In this document: positions 30,660-43,000 of the stretch, piece after piece
How positions within the stretch are numbered: position 1 is the stretch's first letter
Layout of the letters: every line of letters starts with the position of its first letter
From: Artemisia argyi
Taxonomy: Eukaryota > Streptophyta > Magnoliopsida > Asterales > Asteraceae
DNA length: 64,000 nt
Direction of reading: 5' to 3'
Assembly: GCA_030686995.1 (NCBI GenBank)
Contig: CM060680.1
Coordinates: forward strand, 203,409,322 to 203,473,321
Position numbers and translations under genes: made by a program
Notes under the pieces: model-generated
The model's database searches: none
What the model was told of the DNA's origin: nothing
The model's input: only the letters and a program-made list of their open reading frames with translations

Positions 30660-32501
30660 GGGTAGAGTCAGGCTCGTGACTCGAACAAAAACAAGCGCTT
30701 CTTGGGAGGCAACCCATGTTTTGTGTGTTTTTATTTGTTTGTTTGTTTGTTTGATTTTATTTGATTCCGTATGCATGTTTTATTTTTATTGTTTGTGGCT
30801 CATGTTTCAAAGTAAATTGTGAAAATGCTTTATTTTGTTTTTTAACTTCGTCTTAATTGCATATAAAGGTATTTTGCAAAAGATAAGTGTAAGGGAAATC
30901 CAAATTTGTTTATAAGAACGAAATTGAGCATGAACCACAACAATAATAAATGGAAATGTGTATTAGTACTTGTTAGAGTCAAATGCTTGTATCGAGTCAT
31001 AATGATGTTTTGCAGGATTTTCCAGGAAGTAGGAGATAAGTTTTTCCAGAAATTTTCTGAAAACTTAACATAAAGATTTCTGCAGGTCACTTCTGACGGC
31101 GTCATGAGTTTACTCTTGACGGCGTCAGGAGTTAAAATCTGGAAATTTTACCGGTTTTGTTTTTCTAATGGAGTCTTATGGTTTTTGTGAATTATTAAGT
31201 TTTATAATCTCCAGGAGATCTGCAAACTTCATTCCACAAGCATTATATCTTATCTTGTTTTCTAGGATTTAGTAACTTATATAGGATGCCGCCGATTTTA
31301 CGCGAGGTTGTCTTGTCTATTTTGTCAAGATTTACAGGTTATGATCGACAAGGAGATGATTTATATTCTGGAAGGGAAGCTTTGATTGTTCATTTTCTTG
31401 GAGGAAGATTTAACCTGGCAACCTACAATCCATACCGAGCGAATCAGGGGAGTATTTGATTTCATTCTCTTTACTTTTTCACTTTTACATTCTTTACTTG
31501 AACATTGGGGACAATGTTCATCTTAAGTGTAAGGGGAGGGTAAAAAGATGATACCTTACATATGCACTTTCACTTGAGTTTGTTTTGTTTGATAGTAGAT
31601 GTGTAATAAAACTATGAGAAATACTTGTTAGTGCAATTTTAGCGCCAAATTTAAATTTTTTTACAACATTTAGGAGTGAAACTTTAGCCATAGCAAGCGT
31701 CTCATGGATAGGAGATTGTATGACTAGCACATAACCGTATATTCAGAAAAATTTTCCACCCAAAAATGTGAGGTTCGCCTTTAGATTTGATAGGAAAAGC
31801 ATTCATTATTAGTGCTTATGAGTGTACCGGTAGCATTTAGATTCTAGAACTTGCGTTAGTGATGCATCCCAAGACCGCTAGTGAGACTACATTCGTGTAG
31901 TAGGATTTACTACATGATAAGAGGCATTAGGATCACCCTTGTGTTAAACCCGTATCATGATTACTTGACCATTTAAGTCATATTACTTGGCTAGTTAAGT
32001 CAACTAATTTTTCCCACACCCTTAGCGTTGTACTCATTTTTAGTACACGAAACCCCTAGTACACCCCTCCGAGCCTATCTTTTTGTTTCTAACTTTAAGC
32101 ATTTTACTTAAAGGAAGAATTTGTTACACCCCACTTAAATGTACAACCAAATCGCCTTAGCCTTCCGTGTATGCGCTCATTTTTAGTGCATTATTGTTAT
32201 TTGTTAAACCCTAAGTTAACTTTCTAATTGATTACATGGTTGCTAAGTCGAGTCATATCCTTGTACATATTGTTTTGGGACGATTGGGACTCATGGGTAA
32301 GTACTTATCTTATGGAGTAATGGGGAAGAACATCATATATTACCCCATATGTACGATAATCTTAAAAGTGCTCCAAGTGTTTTGATTTTCTTAAATTCGA
32401 GTCACTAGATTAGTTAATTGTAAAGTATGTAAAGATTCAAGTGTAAGGGGAACGTTCATTCCCTATGATGTATTATTTTGGACGGTAAGGTAAGAGTGTA
32501 T

Positions 32502-32536
<35 letters not shown>

Positions 32537-33103
32537 AAAAAAATCGAAAAAACATACGGACTACCATCCCTTTTTATTCTATGTTCATTTTATGTTTTTG
32601 TTATTTTTCATTTATTAGCTTAAGTCGAGTCTAGTCTTGGCTTAGCAACGCCATATTGTACATGTAATTAACCAAGATTGTTAACTCGCCACCAGTAAAA
32701 ACTTCCTTTATCCAACAAATCCGTGTAATTCATATCCCTATACCTAACGTTACAACCCTTTAAAAGACCTCTTTGATAGTTTATCCTAGGTGCTTACGCC
32801 ATGTGGTGGAGGTTTGATCCTTTCCCAAGCCTATGGTAATCTATTTTGCTATGACAGGTAGTGAGAGATATCTTCCGTTTCCATATTGTAATTTACACTT
32901 TATTACACCCGAGAGATGTGAGTATCTAAACACTATTTGTGAGGTGCTAGTGTATGACCTCCGTGCTTGTATTTGGTCTTTAGTGGAACGATTATTTGTT
33001 GTAATTACTTTTATATTAGTGTTAAATGACCCCTAACCTGTCTTTTGAGTAGAATAAAAGCGCATTTGCTTGAGGACAAACAAATCTCAAGTGTAAGGGT
33101 ATA
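30660..33103 (+). other. Element C untranslated 3' interior
   Basis: Contains no convincing ORF. Landmarks: two TGACGGCGTCA sites (31094-31104, 31117-31127), the ACAATGTTCATCTTAAG motif with a purine run (about 31511-31540) that in related elements follows pol, a poly-A tract (about 32504-32534), and the LTR-proximal polypurine tract GTGTAAGGGTATA (33091-33103). The region between gag and the motif at 31511 is where pol would be expected, and it is missing. Confidence 0.75.
32504..32534 (+). repeat. Poly-A tract in element C
   Basis: About 31 A residues, followed after a G by more A. Simple homopolymer. Confidence 0.9.
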
Positions 33104-34549
33104 TGATGAAGCGAAAAATGATCCGTTTTTAGGGGGTCATTTAAGCCCGAATCCGAATTTATTTGATCAAATAATGCCCTAAATCGTTCCTTTTGTGATT
33201 TTAGGTACTTGGAGAGTGAATTCTGGAAAAGAAGCCATTTTGGACGTTTTTGGAGCATAAAAGTGAAGAAAACGGCAAAGTCTCAATTTTCCAAGCTGGG
33301 AACAGTAGGTGACGGCGTCAAGAGTACCACCCTGACGGCGTCAAACCTCAAGAATAAAAATCCGTAGTTCATGAAGGCGTCAAGAGTCATCCTGACGGCG
33401 TCAAAACCCCAAGAATAAAAATCCGTAGTTGGTGACGGCGTCACACACAGGGCGTCAAGAGTAAAATTGGGTGACGGCCTAGCCTTGACGGCGTCATAAG
33501 TAGATCAAGGGCGTCCGAGGAAGTATTTGGCGGCGAGGTGACGGCGTCACAATGTTTGTCTTGACGCCGTCACCCCTATTTTCCTATATACAGTTTTCTA
33601 GTTTTTCACATTTAAGAGAGAAGTTTTGGAGAAACCCTAAAGACGAATTTGGTGCAACTTTTACAGGTTTTTCAAGGGTTCCAAACCCTTGATACCTTAC
33701 ATTGTAATTCAGATAAGTGTTCTTCTAATTCAATCAATATGTCTATGTGTTGGTTGTCTATATCTTGTTCTTGTCTCAATTCCATTATGCTAGGTTAGAT
33801 CTCTTTTGTGTTTGCTTAGATCTAATGAAACCTAGATATTGATTATGTGTTGATTACTTGTTTATTCTTGTTTTGGATGAATGATTTATATGTTAGGCTT
33901 AAGAAAACTGGCAGATCTCCAAATGGTAACATGCTTGAACGTCTTAAGAAACATGAACCGAGGCGTACTAGGTCTTTATTGGTTGTATTTAATGCATGAG
34001 CCACTGTTTACAATCCCTATAGTTGTGCTGGGCATGGTGTAGGAGGAGATAAGAGCTCATAGAATTGGGGAGTTATGTATGCCACCCCATGAATGGTATT
34101 AAGGAATACGATCCGTCATCCATGCAATTATAACAAGTAATTAACGTGTAAAAGATATCTAGGGAGTAGTGAAATCTAAGTAAACACATTTTCTCCAATT
34201 ACTGCTCACAACCTTAGTATAATTAGTTTATTTTCATTTTTATTATTTTATTTTGATTGCATCTTAGTTTTGGGTTAGTTGAATAGCAACTAATTCCGCC
34301 CACTCTTTCAAAACCCGAGATTTTAATTGCTTTCTAAAAAATATAAAAACACAAAAATAATCATCCCTCACCTTTAGAACTAGTAATTAGGCTTTCTAAT
34401 CCTAGCGACACTATTCCTAAGCTGAACGATCAATCCCCCGGTACTTGTCACTATACTATACTACAACGATCAGGTACACTGCCTGGTGGGGGTTGTAAGC
34501 TTCTCGAGATCCCTCGAGAGGTAAAGCCTGTTGCGATTCCCACGCATCA
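33104..34549 (+). repeat. Element C 3' LTR, complete (1,446 bp)
   Basis: Begins TGATGAAGCG and ends CACGCATCA (TGATG/CATCA inverted ends). It carries seven exact TGACGNCGTCA sites between 33310 and 33572, ahead of the TATA-like ctatatacag (33584-33593). Confidence 0.95.
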
Positions 34550-35338
34550 AGTTTTCTATAAAACTTAAAACAAAACACAAACCATTTTCAAAACTAAGTC
34601 TTTTGATTTAGTTTTACTAAGTTTATGAAACTTGAAATCATTGTTTTATAATAACACCTTAACTTGTTATGTATGTTATTTTATTTATGTATTGTCCAAA
34701 CTTTATTATCCATGTAGGATTAATATTAGTCATGAAAATGGACAACTTGACACACATAAAATTAAAACAATGATTAGACTTAAGTTAAGAAATGTTTTTA
34801 ACTTGTGCTACGAAGGATGAATGCATGCTCTTTTCGTACACCTTTTGATCCACATCAAAAACTTTTACCTGTCAAAATTTAAGTCACGCCGTCCAATTTT
34901 GAGAACACTTGCAATTACTTTTTGCCTATGCGTGGGACCTAGGTTGAATTGTAACCCAAGGTGACTATTCTCTATGCGTGGGACCTATATATATTCTCGC
35001 ACGTTCTCAAATTGGATGACTTAATCGAGTTAAGCGGTGAGACCTTGACCCGAGGCAAAGATGGGACTAAACATGCCAGCTTGACACTAGTTGCTTGTTC
35101 ACTAGTGCCATGAGTCCCATAAAGATCTAAGAGTTGCACTTGTAATGCAATTGGTCGACGTTACCTACCTATTGAATCCTCCATTGCTAGCAGATCAACT
35201 GATGTGATGGTGGAACCTCAATGAGGATCTTAGCCTTTTCGTAAAATTAATTGTTTTAATATAGTAAACTTGGGTAGTTAATTTTAAAAAGGATTAATTA
35301 TTGAAAATTACTAAAATTGAACTTTGTTTATTTTGTAG
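34550..35338 (+). other. Element E leader (partial)
   Basis: Untranslated sequence before gag, similar in places to the element D leader, for example TAGCAGATCAACTGATGTG at about 35189. GCGTGGGACCTA occurs twice (near 34931 and 34976), the counterpart of the repeated GGTCTCACG of D. The frame at 34632-34820 shows no coding character. Confidence 0.65.
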
Positions 35339-37744
35339 ATGACAACTCCAAATTCAACCATGCACAACTCGTCAATCAGATCAATTCTCGAGAAAGAGAA
35401 ATTGAATGGTAACAACTTTTTGAACTGGTACCGCAACTTGAGGATTGTCCTCAAGGCTGAACAAAAGTTTTACCATCTGGAAGAAGCTTTACCTGAAGCA
35501 CCTGTTGCTAATGCTACTGCTGATGTTCGTAATGCCTACACTCGTAGGAGTAACGAGCAACAGGAAGTGGCTTGTCTTATGCTGGCTAGCATGATCCCTG
35601 AGTTGCAAAAGAACTTAGAGAACTTTTCAGCATTTGACATGCTGCGAGAACTGAAAGTTATGTTCGAGCAGCAAGCAGAGCAAGAATTGTTTGACACGGT
35701 CAAATCTTTTCATGCCTGCAAGCAGGAGGAAGGGAAATCGGTCAGTAGCTATGTCATGAAAATGAAAAGCTATCTGGATCAGATGGAGCGACTGAGATAC
35801 CCCATGCCTCAGATCCTTGGAGTGAGCATGATACTTACCTCACTATCGAAGGATTATGACCAATTTGTGCAGAACTACAACATGCACAACATGGGGAAAA
35901 CCATTGCCGAACTACATAACATGCTGAAACTTGCAGAGAAAGGCATGCCCAAGAAGGCTCCACTTGTCCTACCTATCAACCAAGGCAGAGCTCAGAAAAA
36001 GAACAAGGGAAAACCGCAGGCACCTGGCAAGGGACAAGGGAAAGGCAAGGCTAAGCTTGCTTATGCCCCCAAACCCAAAATCCCCCCACCTGCCAAGAAG
36101 GAGCACCCGGCCAAGGACACCCCCTGCCACCATTGTGGAGTAGTAGGGCACTAGAGGCACAACTGTCACGCCTACCTGGAAGGGCTAAAGAAGAACAAAG
36201 CTAGCGTTGCTAGCACATTAGGTATCTTCACTATAGAACTTTACACTTTTCCTAACAAAACCTGGGTATATGATACTGGTTGTGGTACTCACATTTGTAA
36301 TAATGTGCAGGGGCTTAGGGGAAGTCGAAAGCTGAAGCAAGGAGCTTTACATCCATACGTTGGTAATGGCGATCGTGCAGCTGTGGAAGCAATTGGGAGC
36401 TTTGATCTTATCCTCCCAAATGGACTAGTTATTGTTTTAAATAATTGCCATTTTGCACCTACTATCACTAGAGGTGTTGTTTCACTTTCGCGTTTGAAAG
36501 ATGATGGCTACATTCATACTTTTACGGATTTTAGCATTTCTGTTTCTAAGGATAATGTGTTTTATTTTAATGCTATTCCACGTGATGGCATTTTTGAAAT
36601 TGATATGCGTGATCCTATTTCAAACAATAGTTCTATATATACTGTTAGCAATAAGAAATCCAAACGTAATTTGGATTCTACTTTTTTATGGCATTGTCGT
36701 CTTTGCCATATAAACAAGAAACACATTATGAAGCTACAACATGATGGGCTTTTAGAGTCAATCGACAATGTGTCGTTTGATAAATGCATTTCTTGCATAT
36801 CTGAAAAGATGGCACGAAAGCCTTTTTCCCATGTTGGAGAAAGAGCTACAGATCTACTTGGACTCATTCATACTGATGTAAGTGGTCCATTTAGAACAAT
36901 GTCTAGAGAAGGAGCTAACTACTTCATCACTTTTACTGATGATTTCAGTAGATATGGTTATGTTTACCTGATTAAACATAAACATGAAGCCTTTGAAATG
37001 TTTAAAGTCTTCCAAAGTGAAGTAGAGAATCAGCTTGGAAAGACCATTAAGGCTCTTCGATCCGATCGAGGAGGTGAATATATGAGTAAAGAGTTTTTAG
37101 ATCATCTAAAAAGGTGTGGGATAGTCTCACAATTCACTCCTCCATATACACCACAACACAATGGTGTGTCTGAAAGGAGAAATCGAACCTTGCAAGACAT
37201 GGTTCAATCTATGATGAGTCTAACAACGTTGCCAATGTCCTTTTGGGGTTATGCTCTAGAGTCTGCTACACGCATACTCAATATGGTTCCAACTAAGAAG
37301 GTTGATAAGACTCCATACGAAATATGGCATGGGAAGGTCCCTAATCTGTCTTAGTTGAAAGTCAGGGGTTGTGAGGCTCTCGTTAAACGAGATACGCCAA
37401 ACAAACTTGAGCCTAGAGCTATCAAGTGTATCTTTGTAGGATACCCAAAGGAAACGATGGGTTACTATTTCTACTACCCAACCGAAAACAAAATATTTGT
37501 TACTCGATATGCTGAGTTTTTTTAGAACAATCTCATCTCACAAGAAGCAAGTGGGAGCAAAGTAGACTTTGATGAACTTCAAAGTGAAGATGCACAACCT
37601 TCTAGTAACACTAGTGAACATCAAAATGAGACTGAGCATGAAAATGTTGAGCCTCTTCGAGATGTTGCTCCCATTCGTAGATCCGAAAGGATACCTCAAG
37701 CACCTGAACGATATGGTTTTTATATCGATGCTGAGGAACATGAG
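35339..37744 (+). pseudogene. Element E polyprotein part 1 (gag, protease, integrase)
   Basis: Starts MTTPNSTMHNSS at 35339. The gag domain is followed by a Lys/Pro-rich linker and a zinc knuckle (CHHCGVVGH, about residues 262-270) in which a TAG (36152-36154) replaces the expected Trp codon. The same frame continues: protease motif WVYDTGCG with the catalytic Asp at 36272-36274, integrase HHCC region (LWHCRLCHINK, CISC), and the D-D-E triad (HTDVSGP, SDRGGEY, SERRN). Two more stops follow, at 37352-37354 (a Tyr position in D) and 37523-37525. The linker then runs into the target site of F at 37740-37744. The element is not translatable as one protein. Confidence 0.92.
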
Positions 37745-38098
37745 TGTTGGGATCAAAGTTTTCACTATTTTATGAAGTCTCGGTCATTTGTAATAATAGG
37801 TTGCTTAAGTTATTATTCTCTTACATTTATGTTATATTACAAGTTTACTAGACTTAATGTATGTGGCCCATGGGCTTGAAAGCCCATACGATTTGGAGAA
37901 AGGAAGGAGTAGGATGTTGCCCTAGCTCCTTCCCTATATATAGTATGCTTAGGTCTATGTAATACTTGGTTGGTTATTTGAAACATTAAGGAAACTCTTG
38001 CAATTCATATTCTCTAAATTTCTCATAATCATCCCATTCTCATTCTCATCTCATTTCTATCAATATTGTGCTTGTGTTTACTAAATGGTGACCTAACA
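37745..38098 (+). repeat. Element F 5' LTR (354 bp)
   Basis: TGTTGGGATC to ACCTAACA, with TGTT.G/C.TAACA-type ends. TATA box ctatatatag at 37934-37943. Differs from the 3' LTR at AAAG versus ATAG and at TTGC versus TTTC. Confidence 0.97.
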
Positions 38099-38100
38099 AG

Positions 38101-38109
38101 TGGTATCAT
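38101..38109 (+). promoter_or_regulatory. Element F primer-binding site (initiator tRNA-Met, partial)
   Basis: TGGTATCAT starts two bases after the LTR. The first eight bases match the copia site TGGTATCAGAGC; the rest diverges. Confidence 0.7.
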
Positions 38110-38632
38110 TCGCCATATGAAGGTGTAGCTTTTGTTTTTTAATTAAGTTTGTTCTTAAACTTGTTTTTTCATTCGAATTTTTGAGAAATTAGTGTACTTT
38201 CTTGCTTGTTTCTTGGTTTTTATCACATATTTGCTTACAAACTTGTGCTACAAATCAACACAAACAAAAAAGTTACCATTTTTTCTTATAAAAAATTCGA
38301 CTAGGTTTTTGTACTATTTTCGAAATCTTTTATAAATTTTGAAAAGTTCTTAAAGTTTTCAACTTTCTTAAAGATCTCTTCATTTTACACCTAAAAGTAC
38401 AAGAATCTTGAAATAAAAACGAGTTTTAGGATTGCTTTCTTTGAAAAACAATAACTTACAAGTTATCGAGATCTTCTCTAAGTGCACTACCTCGACTTCG
38501 TTTGTGTGGACTCGGTATTTTCTTTCTTATATAAGAAAGTTAAGTACTTCGACATTTGGGAAAGTTTTCGAAATTGTATAATTTCGAAACTTGTCTTTTT
38601 TTCTCGTTATCGCAATCCTTATAGCAAACGTT

Positions 38633-38839
38633 TTCGAAAACCTGAAAAGTTTCGATATTCTATTTTTTCGAAAACCTGCAAAGTTTCGAAATTCTATTTT
38701 TTTCGAAAACCTGAAAAGTTTCGAAATCTTATTTTTTTCGACAACCTGAAAAGTTTCGAAATCTTAATTTTTCGAAAATATGAAAGTTTCGAAACCTTAT
38801 TTTTTTCGAAAACTTGTAAAGTTTCGAAATCCCAATCTC
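38633..38839 (+). repeat. Six ~35-bp TTCGAA tandem repeats in the element F leader
   Basis: Unit TTCGAAAACCTGAAAAGTTT with a T-rich spacer starts at 38633, 38667, 38702, 38737, 38771 and 38805, a period of 34-35. Each unit carries one or two TTCGAA-type palindromes. The tract lies between the primer site and gag. An open frame runs through it (from 38482), but the repetitive composition argues for untranslated leader. Confidence 0.88.
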
Positions 38840-38970
38840 CCAATTTCGAATTCCATAGTTTCGCAATCCCTGTTGATCAAGGTTTCGCAATTTGGAGTTG
38901 TGCTAAGTTTTTCGATACTTGGTTAATTCTACACTTTCTACAAGATCCATTTCTACATAAGTGTTCTAAG

Positions 38971-40071
38971 ATGTCTCAACCACCTAATCATTACTTCCCT
39001 CATACTCAGCAACCTCTACATCAGCAGTATCAGCAACCCCAACATCAGCAGTATCAGCAACAACAATACCTCCCGCACCCTATGAATCAACAACCTTCTC
39101 AAAAACAAACATACAATCCACTACATCATTACCTAATGATGCAACAACATCAGATCATTCCTCAACAACAACCATATCAAGTGCCACAACAAACCACTCA
39201 GTTTTCCTCCAAACAACCTCGCTGGTTTGACAGAATGTGTGAAGTTATTACAACTCAACAATCCCGACATGAGGCAGGATCACTTGAAACACCTCCAATG
39301 CTAACACCTGGGAACTATGTTCAATGGTTAAGTCGATTCTTACGTTTTGTTGAGCTAAAGAAACCTCATGGGAAATACTTGAAGCAAGTGATACTTGAAG
39401 GACCATTTGAGTGGCCAACTAGATTTGAAGCTGGTGATCCACATGCTGATCCTCCACGTCCTCCTGGTGATAGACCCCTTCTAGAATCTGCACTCACTGA
39501 AGAACAGAAACTACATCGTGAAGCTGATCAGTATGCAATGGCTTATATACTTCAAGGTATACCTAATCCGATCTATCGAAGTGTCGATGCTCAGAAAACA
39601 GCCAAAGCTATGTGGGAACACGTTCATCTCCTTATGGAAGGCACTCAATTGAACAAAGATGACATGGAATCCAAGCTATACATGGAATACACTGACATCA
39701 CAATTGAACCTGGAGAGTCACTTGAATCCTACTATCATCGTTTCACTAATGTGGTCAATGATCTGGAACGTCATAAAATCACAGTACCAAGGATCGCTGT
39801 GAACTCCAAATTTGTTGGTAGTCTTGGCCCTGATTGGCATAAATATGTGACATTTGTTCGTCAAACGAAGAATCTTCATGATGCTCCATATGGCTTGTTG
39901 TATGATTTTCTGAAACACCATGAACCTGAAGTGGAAAAAGATAGAGCTCTACGAGGAGGATACACACAAACATCAACACCAAATTCTTTGGCTCTCGTAG
40001 CTCAATCTCCCTATGCTCCACCACCAATGTCAAATCATGCATATGTTCAAGAGCAGAACTACTTCAATTAG
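38971..40071 (+). CDS. Element F gag (ORF1, about 366 residues)
   Basis: I chose the start at 38971 (MSQPPNHYFPH); the frame is open further upstream to 38482, but there it consists of the TTCGAA repeats. A Gln/Pro/His-rich N-terminus (about residues 1-85) precedes a copia-type gag domain of the UBN2 kind: LTPGNYVQWLSRFLRFVE (about 109), AMAYILQGIPNPIYRSVD (about 190), AKAMWEHVHLLMEG, SLESYYHRFTNVVNDLE, VNSKFVGSLGPDWHKYV and LYDFLKHHEPE. The frame ends soon after and lacks the CCHC zinc knuckle normal for copia gag. Gag forms the cytoplasmic particle that packages element RNA. It overlaps the next ORF by 59 bases in a different frame. Confidence 0.88.
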   Translation: MSQPPNHYFPHTQQPLHQQYQQPQHQQYQQQQYLPHPMNQQPSQKQTYNPLHHYLMMQQHQIIPQQQPYQVPQQTTQFSSKQPRWFDRMCEVITTQQSRHEAGSLETPPMLTPGNYVQWLSRFLRFVELKKPHGKYLKQVILEGPFEWPTRFEAGDPHADPPRPPGDRPLLESALTEEQKLHREADQYAMAYILQGIPNPIYRSVDAQKTAKAMWEHVHLLMEGTQLNKDDMESKLYMEYTDITIEPGESLESYYHRFTNVVNDLERHKITVPRIAVNSKFVGSLGPDWHKYVTFVRQTKNLHDAPYGLLYDFLKHHEPEVEKDRALRGGYTQTSTPNSLALVAQSPYAPPPMSNHAYVQEQNYFN

Positions 40072-43000
40072 GAAAAGTGGTCATGAACATCCAAGGCTCG
40101 AACACCTGCAAACATTCTGGGGAATGGTGACTCTGACACCGATTGACTTTGCAGTTCCTATCATGAATGATATCATCCACAGTATTCAGACCGAACGTGT
40201 GAAGACTATGATACCATTCACGAGATTCACCAAGCGTATCATAGAACATCTCTGCAAAAGCTCTCCAGAATTCATCAAAAGGATGGCTGATCCTAATGAG
40301 CCGAAGCACCTCTTCGAGGACGACTTCACCACCTCATTCATCAAAACGATAACTTCCTCAACCAAGATCAAGGAAATGAGGCTTCCCGAATACCTATTGA
40401 ATGACAAAATCAAGAAGTGTCTGAACTACAAGCTGTATGACAACGCTTACAAAGGAGTACAAGAAGAAGCAACAATAAAGACTCGTAGCAAAGGAGGTGT
40501 AAAGTCTGGGAGTACCACAAGCACCACTGGATCACCTCATACAAGATCTAAGTCTGCTCCAATGGCAAAACCCAAGACTTCTACCACACCTAAACCTACA
40601 TCCAAACCCAAACCTGCTACCAAGCCAAAGAAGAAGGTAACTCCTGAATACACTCTTCCTGATGAACCAACACCTCCACCTTCTGACACCGAATCCGAGT
40701 TCGATACGGAATCTGATGAAGAAGAACCAGACTATGAACTGAGATACAGAGCACCTGATGAAGGATTTCCTGCAACAGAGATTGCCGTACAACAAAGTCT
40801 TGAAACTTATGAAGAAGAGACAAGGAAAAGAAAAGGAGTCACTATCAATGAGCCGAATGATGATGAAGACGAACCAATCGTTGAACCGTTAGTCGATAAA
40901 CGCAAACTGAAGAGTATAGTTGTCGACACTCGAGCTGAAGAAAAGCGACTCAGGAAAGAACAAAGGAAAGCAACTCTCGAAAGCCGACTCATGTCTCAAC
41001 CTTTAACTCCACCACCTATCGATCAGTCGGAACATGAAGGAGCTACTAGCAGCATGAATCCTCCCGTTGTGTCCACAACGTTAGAATCAGCCCCACAGCC
41101 AGATGACACCGTTAAAGACACTGACAAAACTGGAGATGTCAATATGACAGAGACTGCTAACGTAGAGGAGAATATTGGCGGCCAAGAGAACATAGCTACG
41201 GATCAAGAACATGAATACCTCATCACTCCAGAGTTTCTTGCACGAGAAGCAGAGGAAGCAGAGGAACGTCGTAGAAAGGAAGACGAAGAGAAGAACGCGT
41301 TCGACACCAACATATTTCTTAAGTCATCCTCTCAGCAGACTTCCTCTGCACAACCTCCACCTCCTCAAGACTCTCCACCAAAGGATCCGACTCCTCCTGC
41401 TTCTTCTTCAGACTCTCACAACGAGTCATCGTCCGAATCATCACCTGAGCACTCATCTCCCACACCTTCTGAAACCGCATCTAAACAGCATTCGATCAAT
41501 GAACCAAAACAACCAGTTGATCTTCAGGAGCAAGTGAACAAACTCACCAACATGGTTACCAATCTTACTAAACAAGTTGAGGACTTCCAGGAGTCAAAGC
41601 AGCTGATCGACAAGTTCTTGAACTCTGATTACGAAGGATTTATCAGAACTGCAACACATGATTTTCTCACTGAAAATCTGGTTGATATGATCACTCCTAC
41701 AGTAGCAAACCTTCTTGAACCAATCAATGACAACTTGGATCACAGAATCAGAAGTGTTACAAGGAAAATGTTGTCTACTACACCATTCACTCTTCACACC
41801 GCAAAACCTTCTACTGTGGCTCCAACCGTCCCTGAATTGTCCTTCAATGACATGATTACCAAACTCTTTGACCATATTGCCTCCAAAACCACACAGACTG
41901 CAGAAGAAAAAGCACTGTATGATGCTATGGTGGCTTACATATCAAAGGAGTCATGCAAAGAGGCTGCTGGAACCCGAAAACGGACAAGAAAAGATGACGA
42001 TCCTGACCCAAACTCCAAAGGCAAGAAACCTAAGTCTGGAACAGGTCCCTCATCCTCTCTACAACCACAAAGGGACTCCACTCCTCCTGGAAATCAACAA
42101 CAACCCTCAACTACTGGTAAAGGTCAAACTGAAGATGAAGAAATTTTCATGGAACACACTAATGACTTCCAGGATCAACTTGACACCGATTACCGTGCTC
42201 CACCTACTCATGATTCTCATGCTGGACCATCGTCACCATCCAAAGCTAAAGACAAAGATGCTACATCTAAGTCTAAGAAATCCAAGAAGAAAAGACGTCA
42301 TACATGGCTCGACAATGACGATACTCCTCTTAATGACTGGCTGACAGACATGGTTCAGGCACAACCTCCTCCAGAAGATGAAGAACCCCTTCCGGGCAAT
42401 ACTCTACAGTTCACCCAAGTTATCATGAAGGATCTTCAGATCAACAAACTTACAAAGACGGAGCTAAGAAGAATCAATAAGGACGCACAAGATTTTCTCA
42501 AGAAAAGATCTGGAAACAAAGTTGAATACGAATTTCATTTGCAGAATATAGCCAGTGCAATGTCTGCCGAATTTGACTGGCTAAATCCTGAAATGAATAT
42601 CGATTTCAGTTCCAAGAACCATGAAAAACCTTACTTCACTGACTGGACAAAACCATTACCTTTGACAGGATTTCCAGATAAGCCCAAGTTACCCTACAGC
42701 TATTTTTTCAACAAAGATCTTCAAAATATCAAACTCACCCAAGTGAAAACCAAGAAGAAATATGCTTCATCACTCACAATCTCCGTACCAGCCGCCAGAT
42801 ACGAAATCCCTGCCATCGAAGAAACAACTCGTGTTTTCAGCAACTTCATCGTAGCTTACGACAGAGATGCCCTACACGGCATTCTACACTGGCCAGAACG
42901 TCGTCGTCTCGGTTATACAAGCAGATTGGGAGAGAAATCTTTGGAAAATGTGAAGCATAAATCTAAGATCATCGCCATCTTGGAGATTCAAGAGTCACAA

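Larger units (their letters stand above)
27911..34549 (+). mobile_element. Element C, non-autonomous gypsy-type LTR retrotransposon
   Basis: Two colinear LTRs (offset exactly 5,245 bases, about ten mismatches by eye, no indels) flank 3.8 kb containing a primer-binding site, one gag-like ORF of 398 codons and a long untranslated 3' part with a polypurine tract. There is no protease, reverse transcriptase, RNase H or integrase. The 5' LTR lacks its first 52 bases, and the bases on the two outer sides do not form a duplication, so the left end was lost after insertion. Element B is a second member of the family. Confidence 0.9.

Noticed and set aside
38482..38970. N-terminal extension of element F gag to an ATG at 38482
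   Set aside because: The extension translates the TTCGAA tandem repeats into FRKPEKFR-type repeats; the gag domain and its Gln-rich start fit the ATG at 38971.
41868..42344. 158-codon plus frame inside element F ORF2
   Set aside because: Overlaps ORF2 in another frame and is low-complexity; a shadow of the longer, better structured frame.
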